Assembly: GCA_050248715.1 (NCBI GenBank)
Contig: JBFWRV010000017.1
Coordinates: forward strand, 1-64,000
Length of the DNA: 64,000 nt
From: AWTP1-13 sp050248715
GTDB taxonomy: Bacteria > Pseudomonadota > Alphaproteobacteria > Rhizobiales > Hyphomicrobiaceae
Direction of reading: 5' to 3'
This document shows, piece after piece, positions 17,334 through 27,584 of the stretch; position 1 is the stretch's first letter, and each line of letters starts with the position of its first letter. Position numbers and translations under genes: made by a program. A model generated the notes under the pieces. That model was not told where the DNA came from. It saw nothing but the letters and a program-made list of their open reading frames with translations, and did no database searches.

Positions 17334-18308
17334 TCAGCGGCTATAGCGGATGCGCGGGTCGAGCCATGCGTAGACGATGTCGACCACCAGATTGGTGAAG
17401 GCGAAAATGGCGACGACCATCATCACCAGCGCCTGCGTCATGTTGTAGTCGTGGTTGGAGATCGATTCCACGAACAGCTTGCCGAGACCGTTGAGATTGA
17501 ACACCTGCTCGGTAACGACAAGGCCGCCCATCAGGAACGCGAACTCGATGCCGATGATGGTGACCACGGGCAGCAGGGCGTTGCGGAGCGCATGCCGGCG
17601 CACGATCAGCTTGCGGAACACGCCTTTGGCCCGGGCCGTGCGCACGTAGTCCTCGCGCAGCACCTCCAGCATGGCCGAGCGCGTCATGCGCGTCGCCACG
17701 GCCGAGTAGCGGTAGCCGGTCGCAAGCGCCGGCCAGATCAGCATGCTCAGATTGTAGAACGGATCCACCCAGAGCGGCACGTACTTGATCGGCGGCATCC
17801 ACGGCTGGCCGAACCACGCCTTCGAGGTGATCAGGATTCCCAGGATGATCAGGATGCCGAGCCAGAACGACGGCATGGCAACGCCGGCAATGGAGAAGGC
17901 GCGCACCACGTAGTCGATCCACGTGTTCTGCTTGACGGCGGAGATCGTGCCGAGCGGTATGGCGATCAGGACCGCGGTCAATGTCGCCATGATGGCGACC
18001 TGCAGCGACAGCTGGAAACGCAGGCCCACCTCGCTGATGATCGGCCGTCCCGTCCACATCGACTTGCCGAGGTCGAATGTGGCGAGGCCCTTGATGAAGA
18101 CCAGGAACTGGACGACGTAGGGCTGGTCGAGGCCGAGCTCGACCCGGCAATTATTGATCACCGTCGGGTCCATGCTGCCGCCGCCGGTGGCGAGCCGCAG
18201 CACGCAGACGTCGCCCGGAATGAGGCGCATCAGCAAGAACACGAGGGCGGCCGCCCCCAACAGCGTCGGGATCATAAGAAGCAGCCGCTTGAGCACGTAG
18301 CGGAGCAT
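17334..18308 (-). CDS. Oligopeptide/dipeptide-type ABC permease (DppB/OppB family)
   Basis: This 324-residue permease begins MLRYVLKRLLLMIPTLLGAA at the internal ATG 18308; an extension of seven residues is possible. Six membrane spans and the EAA loop (EDYVRTARAKGVFRKLIVRR) are evident, as is the family C-terminus with EQVFNLNGLGKL. A DppB insertion around CVLRLATGGGSMDPTVINNC contains two cysteines, perhaps periplasmic. It forms the channel with the DppC-type gene next to it; the binding protein gene lies just upstream. Confidence 0.92.
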   Translation of the reverse strand: MLRYVLKRLLLMIPTLLGAAALVFLLMRLIPGDVCVLRLATGGGSMDPTVINNCRVELGLDQPYVVQFLVFIKGLATFDLGKSMWTGRPIISEVGLRFQLSLQVAIMATLTAVLIAIPLGTISAVKQNTWIDYVVRAFSIAGVAMPSFWLGILIILGILITSKAWFGQPWMPPIKYVPLWVDPFYNLSMLIWPALATGYRYSAVATRMTRSAMLEVLREDYVRTARAKGVFRKLIVRRHALRNALLPVVTIIGIEFAFLMGGLVVTEQVFNLNGLGKLFVESISNHDYNMTQALVMMVVAIFAFTNLVVDIVYAWLDPRIRYSR

Positions 18309-18396
18309 GGGTTCGCACCGACCTGGCATGACGCCCGGCCGGCGAGACAGCGAGTCCGCCGACCGGGCGCCGAGTGGGTATGCGCCTAGCGCCGGC

Positions 18397-20001
18397 CTAC
18401 TTGTCGAGCCACACGACCGAGAGGTCCTGGTTCAGGTAGTGGCTCGGCGTGATGTTCCAGCCCTTCATGTAGCTACGGTGCGGAATGATGCGATACCACC
18501 ACAGCGTGATGAGGTTGTGGGCCTGCTCGTCGAGCACGCGCTTTTCATAGGCGCGCATGACCTTGCGCTGCTCGGCCTCGTCGGCCGTCCGGTTCATGGC
18601 GTTGTGCAGCTTGACCAGTTCGTCGTCCTGGAACTTGCCGTACTGCGCCCCATCGGTCGGCATGAACTTCGAGGTATCCGACAAGGGATTGACGACCGAC
18701 TGGCAGTTGAACTCCAGCGCCACGTCGAAGTTGCCGGCGTTCAGCGAGGCGTAGAACGGTCCCGTTGCCTCCATCTTCTGCTCGGCGGTGATGCCGACCT
18801 GCTTCCACTGGTCGAGCAGCCACGTGCCGACGATCGTGTAGGGTTGGTCGACGGCGCGATTGGTCAGCGTGAACTTGAGGTCGGATACGCCGGCCTCCTT
18901 CAGCAGCTTCTTGGCCTCGGCGCGTGATTTGTTGATGTCGGGCCAATAGCCCGCAAGCTTCTCCAACTCCTCCTTCTTGGCAGCCAGCGGATGGTTCGGG
19001 AAGACGATGCCGCCGACGGACTTGACGATGGCGATCTTGGACAGGTCCTTCGATCCGCCCCAGCGATCAACGGCAAGGCTCAGCGCCCGGCGCACGCGCA
19101 CATCGTCGAAGGGCTTCCTGGAATGGTTGGGCGTCATCAGCAGGACGCAGTTCCAGTCGCTTTCCTGGACCGTGATGTCCTTGCCGAGCGCCGCCACGAG
19201 ATCGTCCCGGCTCTTGGGCGGCAGGCCGCGGAACTCGGCCGCCGCCTGATCGCCGCGGATGGCCTGCACGCGCAGCGTCTGCGTCTTGGCGAAGATCGCC
19301 TCGAAGCCGTCCAGGTAGGGCTTGCCCGCGTGATGGTAGTTGGGGTTGCGTTTGCCCCTCACAAGAGCGCCGGCCTCATGCGTCTCGAAGATGAATGGGC
19401 CCGAGCCCATCACGTTCTTCTCGTACCAGTGCTGGTCCTTGTCGAGGGTCGCCTTCGCGTAGATGAAGTTGAAGGGATTGGCGAGGGCCGGGATGAACGC
19501 ACCCGAGGGGTACTTGAGCTTGAACACCAGGGTGTCATCGCCGCTGATCGTCACGCTCTCCACCATCCCGAACTGCTGCTTGCGGGCACTCGAGACGCCC
19601 TGGGGCGGGAAGATGATGCGCTGGAAGGTGGCATGGACGTCCGCGACGGTGACCGGCTTGCCGTCATGGAATTTGACATCCTTGCGGATCTTGAAGGCGT
19701 AGCTCTTGCCCCCGTCCGTCGGCTTCGGCATCTCGACGCAGGTGTCGCAGACGTAGTTCTGGGCAGTCTTGTCCTCAGGGTCGATGCGGATCAGCGTGCT
19801 GTAGAAGGGAGCGATGGGATGCGCCAGCGCAAACGTGGTCTCCCTATGGCCATCGAAGCTCGGCGGTTCGTCAGGCACGACGAATTTCAGTATGCCTCCC
19901 TTCTTGGGCTGTTGTGCCTGGGCGGGCTCGCCAGACGACGACGCGGCGAGCAGCAAAGCCGCCGGAAGGAGATGGAGTAAGCGCCAGCGCTGAACCTTCA
20001 C
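18397..20001 (-). CDS. Family 5 extracellular solute-binding protein
   Basis: The 534-residue product starts with a GTG at 20001 preceded by GGGAGG. A signal peptide (LLHLLPAALLLAASSSGEP) precedes the mature SBP_bac_5 domain (GGILKFVVPDEPPSFDGHRE, KDVKFHDGKPVTVADVHATF). This family binds oligopeptides, nickel, or various opine- and drug-like ligands, so the substrate is open. It heads the DppBC-type permease operon. The partial gene at 63727 encodes a related protein, with the same P-P-S-x-D-x-H-x-ETTFA pattern. Confidence 0.92.
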   Translation of the reverse strand: MKVQRWRLLHLLPAALLLAASSSGEPAQAQQPKKGGILKFVVPDEPPSFDGHRETTFALAHPIAPFYSTLIRIDPEDKTAQNYVCDTCVEMPKPTDGGKSYAFKIRKDVKFHDGKPVTVADVHATFQRIIFPPQGVSSARKQQFGMVESVTISGDDTLVFKLKYPSGAFIPALANPFNFIYAKATLDKDQHWYEKNVMGSGPFIFETHEAGALVRGKRNPNYHHAGKPYLDGFEAIFAKTQTLRVQAIRGDQAAAEFRGLPPKSRDDLVAALGKDITVQESDWNCVLLMTPNHSRKPFDDVRVRRALSLAVDRWGGSKDLSKIAIVKSVGGIVFPNHPLAAKKEELEKLAGYWPDINKSRAEAKKLLKEAGVSDLKFTLTNRAVDQPYTIVGTWLLDQWKQVGITAEQKMEATGPFYASLNAGNFDVALEFNCQSVVNPLSDTSKFMPTDGAQYGKFQDDELVKLHNAMNRTADEAEQRKVMRAYEKRVLDEQAHNLITLWWYRIIPHRSYMKGWNITPSHYLNQDLSVVWLDK

Positions 20002-20027
20002 TTCGAGTCCTCCCTACAATAATAGCT

Positions 20028-20076
20028 TATGGACGGCTCGCCCCGACGGCTGCCGCTCTCTTGTGCACCGTCCATA
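20028..20076. promoter_or_regulatory. Widely spaced inverted repeat in a divergent promoter region
   Basis: TATGGACGG (20028-20036) is mirrored exactly by CCGTCCATA (20068-20076), 31 bases apart. It lies in the 213-base gap between the divergent binding-protein gene (start 20001) and the lyase gene (start 20215). It could be a pair of half-sites for a regulator controlling both directions, or the stem of an RNA hairpin. Confidence 0.4.
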
Positions 20077-20214
20077 GCATGGTCCAAATTGCCGATACTT
20101 TCAAATGCTGCGTGCGCGATCGTAGACTTGGAGGTGGCCCCGGGGGTCGTGGATGGCCCCGCCTCCGCCGACGGGATGCGGGCCGACGGACCCTCGGCCG
20201 AAAAGGGAAGTGCA

Positions 20215-21078
20215 ATGCATCCAGGAAAAAAACTCCGGCAGGCGCTGGCCAAAAAAGGTCTGATATCCGCGCCAGGGGTCTACGACATGATCTCCGCAAA
20301 GGTCGCGGATGGGCTTGATTTCGATGCACTCTATATGACCGGGTTCGGAGTTTCAGCCTCGCTCGGCCTGCCGGACGCCGGCCTTGCCAGCTACACGGAG
20401 ATGGTGCAGCGCGTTGCCCAGATCTGCCAGGGCACCCGAACACCCCTGATCTGCGATGGAGACACCGGTTTCGGCGGCCTGCTCAACGTGGAGCGCACGG
20501 TGAAGGGCTATGAGGCTGCCGGCGCCGCCGCCATCCAGATCGAGGACCAGGTCTTCCCGAAGAAGTGCGGTCACACCCCCGGCCGGCGTGTCGTCCCCGC
20601 CGAGGAGATGGTGCGCAAGATCGAGGTGGCCGCGGCAAGCCGCGTCTCGCCCGATTTCCTGATCGTCGCGCGCACCGATGCCCGCACCCGGCTGGGCCTC
20701 GACGAGGCCGTGAGGCGCGGTGAAGCCTACGCCGGGGCCGGCGCCGACATCCTGTTCATCGAGAGCCCCGAGAGCGAGGAGGAGATGGCGCGGATCGGCC
20801 GGCACTTCGACGTGCCGCTGATCGCCAACATGGTCGAGGGCGGGCGCACCCCGATCCTGCCGAAGAAGCGGCTGGAGGAGCTGGGCTACCGGATTGCCAT
20901 ATTCCCGGCAACCGGGCTGCTCGCCACCGCCAAGGCGCTCACGCACGCCTTTGCCGTGCTGAAGGAGAAGGGCTCGACCGACACCCTGGCGGGCGAGCTC
21001 TACTCTTTCGACAAGCTCTGCCGCCTGGCCGGCTTTGAGCACGTGTGGGACTTCGAGAAGCGTTGGGCGGAGGAGTGA
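20215..21078 (+). CDS. Isocitrate lyase / PEP mutase superfamily lyase
   Basis: The 287-residue TIM-barrel protein has the ICL/PEPM metal site (CDGDTGFGG, EDQVFPKKCGH). The KKCGH motif carries the catalytic cysteine that marks C-C bond lyases such as 2-methylisocitrate or 2,3-dimethylmalate lyase. Start at 20215 with GGGAAG upstream. It is the first gene of a plus-strand run with a thiolase, a thioesterase and a Liv transporter, so it probably cleaves a branched dicarboxylic acid made during catabolism of the imported compound. Oxaloacetate decarboxylase activity is an alternative. Confidence 0.88.
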   Translation: MHPGKKLRQALAKKGLISAPGVYDMISAKVADGLDFDALYMTGFGVSASLGLPDAGLASYTEMVQRVAQICQGTRTPLICDGDTGFGGLLNVERTVKGYEAAGAAAIQIEDQVFPKKCGHTPGRRVVPAEEMVRKIEVAAASRVSPDFLIVARTDARTRLGLDEAVRRGEAYAGAGADILFIESPESEEEMARIGRHFDVPLIANMVEGGRTPILPKKRLEELGYRIAIFPATGLLATAKALTHAFAVLKEKGSTDTLAGELYSFDKLCRLAGFEHVWDFEKRWAEE

Positions 21079-21085
21079 GCGCGAC

Positions 21086-22342
21086 ATGGAGTTGCCGGTC
21101 CACGCCCAGGCGATCATGTACGACGACGCCTGGCTGATCGGCGGGGCACGCACGCCCTTTGCCGACTACAACGGAACCTTGCGCGACGTGTCAGCCACGG
21201 ACCTTGGCATCAAGGCCGCGCGTGCGGCGCTCGGCGCTACCGGCGTGGAGCCCGAGGCGGTCGATGCGGTGGTGGCATCCTCGGTCGCCCAGACGAGCTT
21301 CGATGCCTTCTTCCTTCCGCGCCACATCGGCTTGTACTCGGGAGTCCCGATCGGCGTGCCGGCCCTGCTGGTGCAGCGCCTGTGCACCTCCGGCTTCGAG
21401 GCGATCCTGCAGGCGGCCGATCAGATCGCGCTGGGCAAGGCACGTGCCGTCCTCTGCGTCGGCACCGAGTCCATGACGCGCAACCCCATCGCCGCCTATG
21501 GGCACCGCGGAGGCTTCCGGATGGGGCAGGTCGAGTTCAAGGACTTCCTGTGGGAGGCCACCCTCGACACGGCCCCCCGCTCGCGCATGGGCGACACGGC
21601 CGAGGAGCTGGCCAGGCGCTACCAGATCACGCGCGAGGATGCCGATGTGTTCGCGGCGCAAAGCTTTGCCAGGGCAACCGCGGCGCACGAGCAGGGGTTC
21701 TTCGATGGCGAGATCGTTCCGCTGGCGGCAGAGGCGTTCGAGCGAGAGGGCTACGCTGCCCGCGAAATCCGTCTGCCGCGCAAAGTCGGCACCTTGGCGC
21801 AAGACGAGCACCCGCGACCGACGCCGCTGGACGCCTTGCGGCCGCTGAAGGCGGCCTTCAAGGGTGTTCAGACCGGCGGCAACAGCTCGGCCATCGTCGA
21901 CGGCGCGGCCGCCGTCGTGGTGGCGGAAAAACGTTGTTTCACGGGAAACAGCGCCGCCAGGCCCCCCCTTGCCCGTATCGTTGCGGGAGGGACGGTGGGC
22001 GTGCCGCCGGAGATCATGGGGATCGGGCCGGCGCCCGCCATCCGCGCCGTGCTCGCCAAGGCCGGCCTGAAGCTCGCCGACATCGACCGCTTCGAGGTCA
22101 ATGAGGCGTTCGCCGCCCAGTACATTGCGGTCGAGCGGGAGCTTGGCCTTGACCGCGACCGCGTCAACGTCAACGGCGGGGCCATCGCCATCGGCCATCC
22201 GCTCGGTGCCACCGGCCTACGCTGCACCCTGACGCTGGCCCGCGAGCTGAAGCGCTCCGGCGGCCGCTACGGCATCGCCACGGCCTGCGCCGGCGGCGGG
22301 CAGGGCGTCGCCATCCTCATCGAGAGCCCGCAGGCGGCCTGA
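21086..22342 (+). CDS. Thiolase family acyl-CoA acetyltransferase
   Basis: The protein has about 418 residues. All three catalytic elements are present: the nucleophilic cysteine in VQRLCTSGFEA, the histidine in GGAIAIGHPLGATG, and the proton-donor cysteine in ATACAGGGQG, plus the NEAFAAQ loop. It begins 8 bases after the lyase gene; an ATG at 21116 (MYDDAWLIGGARTPF) is a plausible alternative start. The degradative 3-ketoacyl-CoA thiolase direction is suggested by the catabolic neighbours. Confidence 0.93.
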   Translation: MELPVHAQAIMYDDAWLIGGARTPFADYNGTLRDVSATDLGIKAARAALGATGVEPEAVDAVVASSVAQTSFDAFFLPRHIGLYSGVPIGVPALLVQRLCTSGFEAILQAADQIALGKARAVLCVGTESMTRNPIAAYGHRGGFRMGQVEFKDFLWEATLDTAPRSRMGDTAEELARRYQITREDADVFAAQSFARATAAHEQGFFDGEIVPLAAEAFEREGYAAREIRLPRKVGTLAQDEHPRPTPLDALRPLKAAFKGVQTGGNSSAIVDGAAAVVVAEKRCFTGNSAARPPLARIVAGGTVGVPPEIMGIGPAPAIRAVLAKAGLKLADIDRFEVNEAFAAQYIAVERELGLDRDRVNVNGGAIAIGHPLGATGLRCTLTLARELKRSGGRYGIATACAGGGQGVAILIESPQAA

Positions 22343-22353
22343 GGGCGAAGTCC

Positions 22354-22779
22354 ATGGTGATCAACACGCGGTCGATCCGGGTGCAATGGGGCGATTGCGA
22401 CCCGGCGGGGATCGTCTTCTATCCGCGCTATTTCGAGTGGTTCGATGCCTCCACCATCCTGTTGTTCGAGAAGGCGACGGGCCTAACCAAGATCAAGATG
22501 CTGGAGAAGTACCACGGTGCGGGCCTAGCCCTCCTGGAAGCCCGCGCCGTCTTCAAGATTGCGTCGCAATATGGGGAAGACCTCTCGGTGGAGACGCGCG
22601 TGACCGAGTTCCGCCGCTCGAGTTTCCTCGTGCATCACAAGGTGGCCAAGAGCGACGGCGTGCTCGCGCTCGAGGGGTTCGAGACGCGGCTGTGGACGGC
22701 GCGCGATCCCCACGACAGGAACCGGCTCCGCTCGTCGCCAATGCCGCCCGAGATCCTGGCAGCCTTTCAGCGAACCTGA
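22354..22779 (+). CDS. Hotdog-fold acyl-CoA thioesterase (4-hydroxybenzoyl-CoA type)
   Basis: This 141-residue protein has the 4HBT active-site block WGDCDPAGIVFYPRYFEWFD, whose Asp is the catalytic residue in the Pseudomonas 4-hydroxybenzoyl-CoA thioesterase. Length and the central helix agree with that family. It probably releases a free acid from an aromatic or other CoA ester made or used by the neighbouring enzymes. It begins 11 bases after the thiolase stop, consistent with one operon. Confidence 0.9.
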   Translation: MVINTRSIRVQWGDCDPAGIVFYPRYFEWFDASTILLFEKATGLTKIKMLEKYHGAGLALLEARAVFKIASQYGEDLSVETRVTEFRRSSFLVHHKVAKSDGVLALEGFETRLWTARDPHDRNRLRSSPMPPEILAAFQRT

Positions 22780-22933
22780 GGCAGGTTCTGGCCGCGGGAT
22801 AGTTTGGCACTCCATCGATAGCATGCGATATTGCCGGTCACCGGGGGCGTAACGATCTCCGGCGGCAGGCGTGAACGACTGTCGATGGCAACAAGGTGCG
22901 TGCATCGAACCGCACTTGCGACGGAGGAGACGT

Positions 22934-24103
22934 ATGAACCGGCGTTCCATTCTGCGAGCCGCAGCCGCCCTTGCCCTGCTTTCCGCGCCGGGGCCAGCGC
23001 TTTCGCAGGACTCGGTCAAGATCGGCCTCATCGTGGCAATGACGGGCCAGCAGGCCTCCACAGGCAAGCAGATCAAGGCCGCAGTCGACCTCTACATGAA
23101 GGAGCATGGCGACACGGTCGCCGGAAAGAAGATCCAAGTCATCCTGCGCGACTCGGCGGGCGTCCCGGATAACACCAAGCGGCTGGCGCAAGAGCTGATC
23201 GTCAACGAGAAGGTGAGCATCATCGCGGGCTTCGAGATCACGCCGGCTGCGCTTGCCGTGGCGCCGCTGGCAACAGAGGCAAAGGTGGTCGCGCTGGTGA
23301 TGGCCGCAGGCACCTCGATCATCACGGAGCGGTCGCCCTACCTCACGCGCACAAGCTTCACGCTGCCGCAGTCATCGGTGATCATTGCGGACTGGGCCGC
23401 CAAGAACGGCATCAAGAAGGTGGTCTCAATCGTATCGGACTACGCGCCAGGCGTCGACGCCGAAAAGTTCTTCACGGAGCGCTTCAAGGCCGCGGGCGGC
23501 GAGGTGGTAGAGGCCATCAAGGTCCCGCTGGCCAATCCGGACTTTGCGCCCTTCCTTCAGCGCGCGGCGGACGCCAAGCCTGACGCCATCTACGTGTTCG
23601 TGCCCTCCGGACAGGGTGGGACGTTCATGAAGCAATTTGCCGAGCGCGGGCTGGACAAAGCCGGCATCAAGATCATAGGCCCGGGTGACGTCACGGACGA
23701 CGACCTGCTGCCGGCCATGGGGGACGCAGTGATCGGTGCGGTTACCGCGCATCTCTACTCGGCCGACCACGACTCGGCGAAGAACAAGGCCTACGTCGAA
23801 GCCTTCAAGAAGTCGGCGGGCTTCCGCCCGAACTTCATGTCGGTGGGCGGCTATGACGGCATGCACCTCATCTATGAGGCGCTGAAGAAGACGGGCGGAA
23901 AGGCCGACGGCGACACGCTGATTGCCGCGATGAAGGGCATGGCCTGGGAAAGCCCGCGCGGTCCCATCTCCATCGACCCGGAGACGCGCGACATCGTGCA
24001 GAACATCTACATCCGCAAGGTCGAGCGAAAGAACGGCGAGCTTTACAATGTCGAGTTCGCGACCTTCGAGGCAGTCAAGGATCCGGGCAAGATGAAGAAG
24101 TAG
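22934..24103 (+). CDS. Branched-chain-amino-acid-type ABC binding protein (Liv system 1)
   Basis: The 389-residue precursor has a signal peptide (MNRRSILRAAAALALLSAPG, cleavage near ALS-QD) and a Peripla_BP_6 domain beginning VKIGLIVAMTGQQASTGKQI. GGAGGAGA lies seven bases before the ATG. Such proteins bind branched amino acids but also many aromatic and short organic acids. The adjacent lyase, thiolase and thioesterase genes point to an organic acid rather than an amino acid, which is an inference from context. Confidence 0.92.
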   Translation: MNRRSILRAAAALALLSAPGPALSQDSVKIGLIVAMTGQQASTGKQIKAAVDLYMKEHGDTVAGKKIQVILRDSAGVPDNTKRLAQELIVNEKVSIIAGFEITPAALAVAPLATEAKVVALVMAAGTSIITERSPYLTRTSFTLPQSSVIIADWAAKNGIKKVVSIVSDYAPGVDAEKFFTERFKAAGGEVVEAIKVPLANPDFAPFLQRAADAKPDAIYVFVPSGQGGTFMKQFAERGLDKAGIKIIGPGDVTDDDLLPAMGDAVIGAVTAHLYSADHDSAKNKAYVEAFKKSAGFRPNFMSVGGYDGMHLIYEALKKTGGKADGDTLIAAMKGMAWESPRGPISIDPETRDIVQNIYIRKVERKNGELYNVEFATFEAVKDPGKMKK

Positions 24104-24161
24104 CGGGACGCTGCGCGGGCGCGAGGCCAGCAACCTCGCGCCTCCATCGGGGCCTTCCGTC

Positions 24162-25022
24162 ATGCTGACGATCCTCTTCGACGGAATTGCCTACGGCATG
24201 CTCCTGTTCGTGCTGGCGTGCGGCCTTGCCGTAACGCTGGGGTTGATGAACTTCGTCAACCTGGCGCACGGGGCGTTCGCGATGGCCGGCGGCTATTGCG
24301 CCGTCATCGTGGTCAACACCTGGGGTGTCCCGTTTCTCCTCGCGTTGCCGATCGCCTTCCTCTTCAGCGCCCTGCTGGGGTTCATTCTGGAGCGGACGCT
24401 CTACGTTCACGTCTACCGCAAAAGCCATCTCGATCAGGTGCTGTTCACCATCGGCCTCGTGTTCATGTCGGTGGCGGCCGTCGACTACGTCATGGGGTCG
24501 AGCCAGGTGTTCGTGCAGCTGCCGGATTGGCTCCGCGGCCAGTTCCATGTCTTTGGGGTGGGCGTCGGCCGCTACCGGCTCCTGATCATCGTCATCTGCG
24601 GCCTGCTCACCTTGGGCCTGCAGCTCGTCCTCTCGTACACGCGGTTCGGCAGCCGGTTGCGGGCGTCCGTCGACGATGCGCGCGTGGCCCGGGGGCTCGG
24701 CATCAGCGTCAACAGCGTGTTCGCGGTAACCTTCGCCTTCGGATCCGGACTGGCGGGCCTCGGCGGGGCGCTTGGCACGGAGATCGTGGGTCTCGACCCC
24801 ACGTTTCCGCTCAAGTTCATGATCTACTTCCTGATCGTCGTTACGGTCGGCGGCACCTCGAGCATCACGGGGCCGTTTCTCGCCTCCCTCTTGCTGGGAA
24901 TCGGCGATGTCGCCGGCAAGTACTATTTTCCGACGCTCGGCGCCTTCTTCATCTACACGATCATGATCATCGTGCTGATATGGCGGCCACAGGGACTTTT
25001 TGCCCGCGGGAGCGTGCGATGA
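24162..25022 (+). CDS. livH: LivH-type ABC permease (Liv system 1)
   Basis: The 286-residue polytopic membrane protein has the LivH block GLAVTLGLMNFVNLAHGAFAM near the N-terminus and the late motif VTVGGTSSITGPFLASLLLG. It ends with LIWRPQGLFARG, the usual LivH C-terminus. It forms the membrane channel with the LivM-type protein, whose ATG overlaps its stop (ATGA). Confidence 0.93.
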   Translation: MLTILFDGIAYGMLLFVLACGLAVTLGLMNFVNLAHGAFAMAGGYCAVIVVNTWGVPFLLALPIAFLFSALLGFILERTLYVHVYRKSHLDQVLFTIGLVFMSVAAVDYVMGSSQVFVQLPDWLRGQFHVFGVGVGRYRLLIIVICGLLTLGLQLVLSYTRFGSRLRASVDDARVARGLGISVNSVFAVTFAFGSGLAGLGGALGTEIVGLDPTFPLKFMIYFLIVVTVGGTSSITGPFLASLLLGIGDVAGKYYFPTLGAFFIYTIMIIVLIWRPQGLFARGSVR

Positions 25023-26062
25023 GCACCGGCGACCGCCATGCCGAAATCCATCGCCGCCTCATTGCACGGTCCCGCTGGCACCCCCTCGAAATCGCCTTCT
25101 GGGGCGTCGCTCTCGCGTCGGTGTTCCTCTTGCCTGGGCGACATCTGATCCTCGCCGAGATTGCCATTCTCGGCCTGTTTGCGCTGTCGCTCGACCTGAT
25201 CCTGGGTTACGCTGGAATCGTCTCCCTGGGGCACGCCGCCTTCTTCGGCTTCGGCGCGTATGTGGCCGGGCTCCTTGCCAAGCACGAAATCATCACCGAG
25301 CCGCTGCTAGCGCTCGCCGTGTCCGGGCTGGCCGCCGCGGTGCTCGGCTTCCTCACCAGCTTCCTGGTGCTGCGGGGCTCGGACCTCACCCGCATCATGG
25401 TCACGCTCGGCGTGGCCCTGGTGCTGCGCGAGATTGCCAACCGCTATGCCTGGCTCACGGGCGGGGCAGATGGGCTGCAGGGCGTCGAGATTAAGCCTCT
25501 GTTCGGCCTCTACCGTTTCGACATGTTCGGCCACACCGCCTATTGCTACGCGCTCGCAGTGCTGTTCGCCCTGTTCCTGCTGGCGCGCCGCATGGTCAAC
25601 TCGCCGTTCGGGTTGTCGCTGATGGCCATCAAGGGCAACCCGCTGCGCGCCGCCGCCCTCGGCATCCCCGTGAACCGGCGCCTGGTCGCCGTCTACACCA
25701 TTGCTGCGGGCTACGCGGGCGTTGCCGGAGCCTTGCTGACGCAGACCACGGCCTTCGCCTCGCTCTCGGTCTTCGACTTCGACCGCTCGGCCGATCTGCT
25801 GCTGGTGCTCATCATCGGGGGTGCCGGCTACCTCTACGGCGGCTTGATCGGCGCCGTCGTCTTCAAACTGATGCAGGACTACCTGGCCGCTCTTACGCCG
25901 CAATACTGGCCCTTCTGGATCGGCCTGCTGCTGGTGGCCATCGTGCTCGTCGGCCGCGAGCGCATCACGGGCTGGACGCAGCCGATCCGACGTCTGGCGG
26001 CACGTCTCGATTGGCGCCGCGGCGATCGTCGCTCCGCTGCTGTCGCCGGCCAGGAGCGGTAG
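25019..26062 (+). CDS. livM: LivM-type ABC permease (Liv system 1)
   Basis: The 347-residue permease starts at the ATG overlapping the livH stop. After a 25-residue cytoplasmic leader come eight or so membrane spans with the LivM motif SLDLILGYAGIVSLGHAAFF and the coupling segment LMAIKGNPLRAAALGI. A basic tail (RLDWRRGDRR) ends the protein. A longer frame in the same phase that starts inside livH is a shadow. Confidence 0.93.
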   Translation: MSTGDRHAEIHRRLIARSRWHPLEIAFWGVALASVFLLPGRHLILAEIAILGLFALSLDLILGYAGIVSLGHAAFFGFGAYVAGLLAKHEIITEPLLALAVSGLAAAVLGFLTSFLVLRGSDLTRIMVTLGVALVLREIANRYAWLTGGADGLQGVEIKPLFGLYRFDMFGHTAYCYALAVLFALFLLARRMVNSPFGLSLMAIKGNPLRAAALGIPVNRRLVAVYTIAAGYAGVAGALLTQTTAFASLSVFDFDRSADLLLVLIIGGAGYLYGGLIGAVVFKLMQDYLAALTPQYWPFWIGLLLVAIVLVGRERITGWTQPIRRLAARLDWRRGDRRSAAVAGQER

Positions 26063-26066
26063 ACCG

Positions 26067-26811
26067 ATGGCGCCCGTTCTCCAGACGGTGGGACTCGAGA
26101 AGAAGTTTGGAGGCCTGACCGCGACCAGCAATGTTTCGCTTGGCATCGAGCCGGGCGCGCGGCACGCGCTCATCGGGCCCAACGGGGCCGGCAAGACGAC
26201 TCTGATCAATTTGCTCACTGGCGTGCTGAAGCCCACCGCCGGCCGCATTCTCCTCGATGGACGCGACATCACGACCCTCGAGCCGCATGCACGCGTTCGC
26301 CTCGGCATCGCCCGAACCTTCCAGATCAACCAGCTCTTTGCCGATTTGACCCCTCTGGAAACCGTTGGTCTTGCCGTCTCCGAGCGCCTCGGGATGGGAG
26401 CGGACTGGCGGCGCATATTCGGGAACCGGCCGGATCTGGTCGACGAAACCCTGACGTTGCTGGAGAGCTTCCGGCTGTTCGAAGTGATGAACGAGCGCAC
26501 CGCCATCCTTCCCTACGGTCAGCAGCGACTGCTCGAGATTGCGGCCGCAGTGGCGAGCCGCCCCCGCGTGCTGCTGCTCGATGAGCCTGCTGCCGGCGTT
26601 CCGGAGGACGAGCGGCACGCCATTCTCGCCACCGTCGGCGCCTTGCCGGCGGACGTCACGGTGGTGCTCATCGAGCATGACATGGATCTCGTGTTCCAAT
26701 TTGCGAAACGCATCTCCGTTCTGGTCAACGGCGCGCTGTTTGCGGAGGGCGCGCCCGAGGCCATCGCGCGCGACACTCGGGTGAAGGAGGTCTATCTGGG
26801 TGAGGCCGGCG

Positions 26812-26819
<8 letters not shown>
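26067..26819 (+). CDS. livG: LivG-type ABC ATPase (Liv system 1)
   Basis: The 250-residue ATPase has Walker A GPNGAGKTT, the relaxed LivG signature LPYGQQRLLEIA, and Walker B VLLLDEPAAG, then the switch histidine in VVLIEHDMDLV. It energises the LivHM channel together with the LivF-type ATPase. It starts four bases after livM and overlaps livF by eight bases. Confidence 0.94.
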
Positions 26820-27558
<739 letters not shown>

Positions 27559-27584
27559 GCACCCTTGGAGGAGGAGAAGCGCCA

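Noticed and set aside
17451..18389. 312-codon plus-strand frame across the DppB-type gene
   Set aside because: It is His/Arg/Asp-rich shadow translation of a clear membrane permease on the other strand. The same holds for long frames opposite the Liv and F420 genes.
24218..25018. Frame joined to livM inside livH, giving a 614-residue protein
   Set aside because: The first part is an out-of-frame reading of livH. livM starts at the ATGA overlap at 25019.
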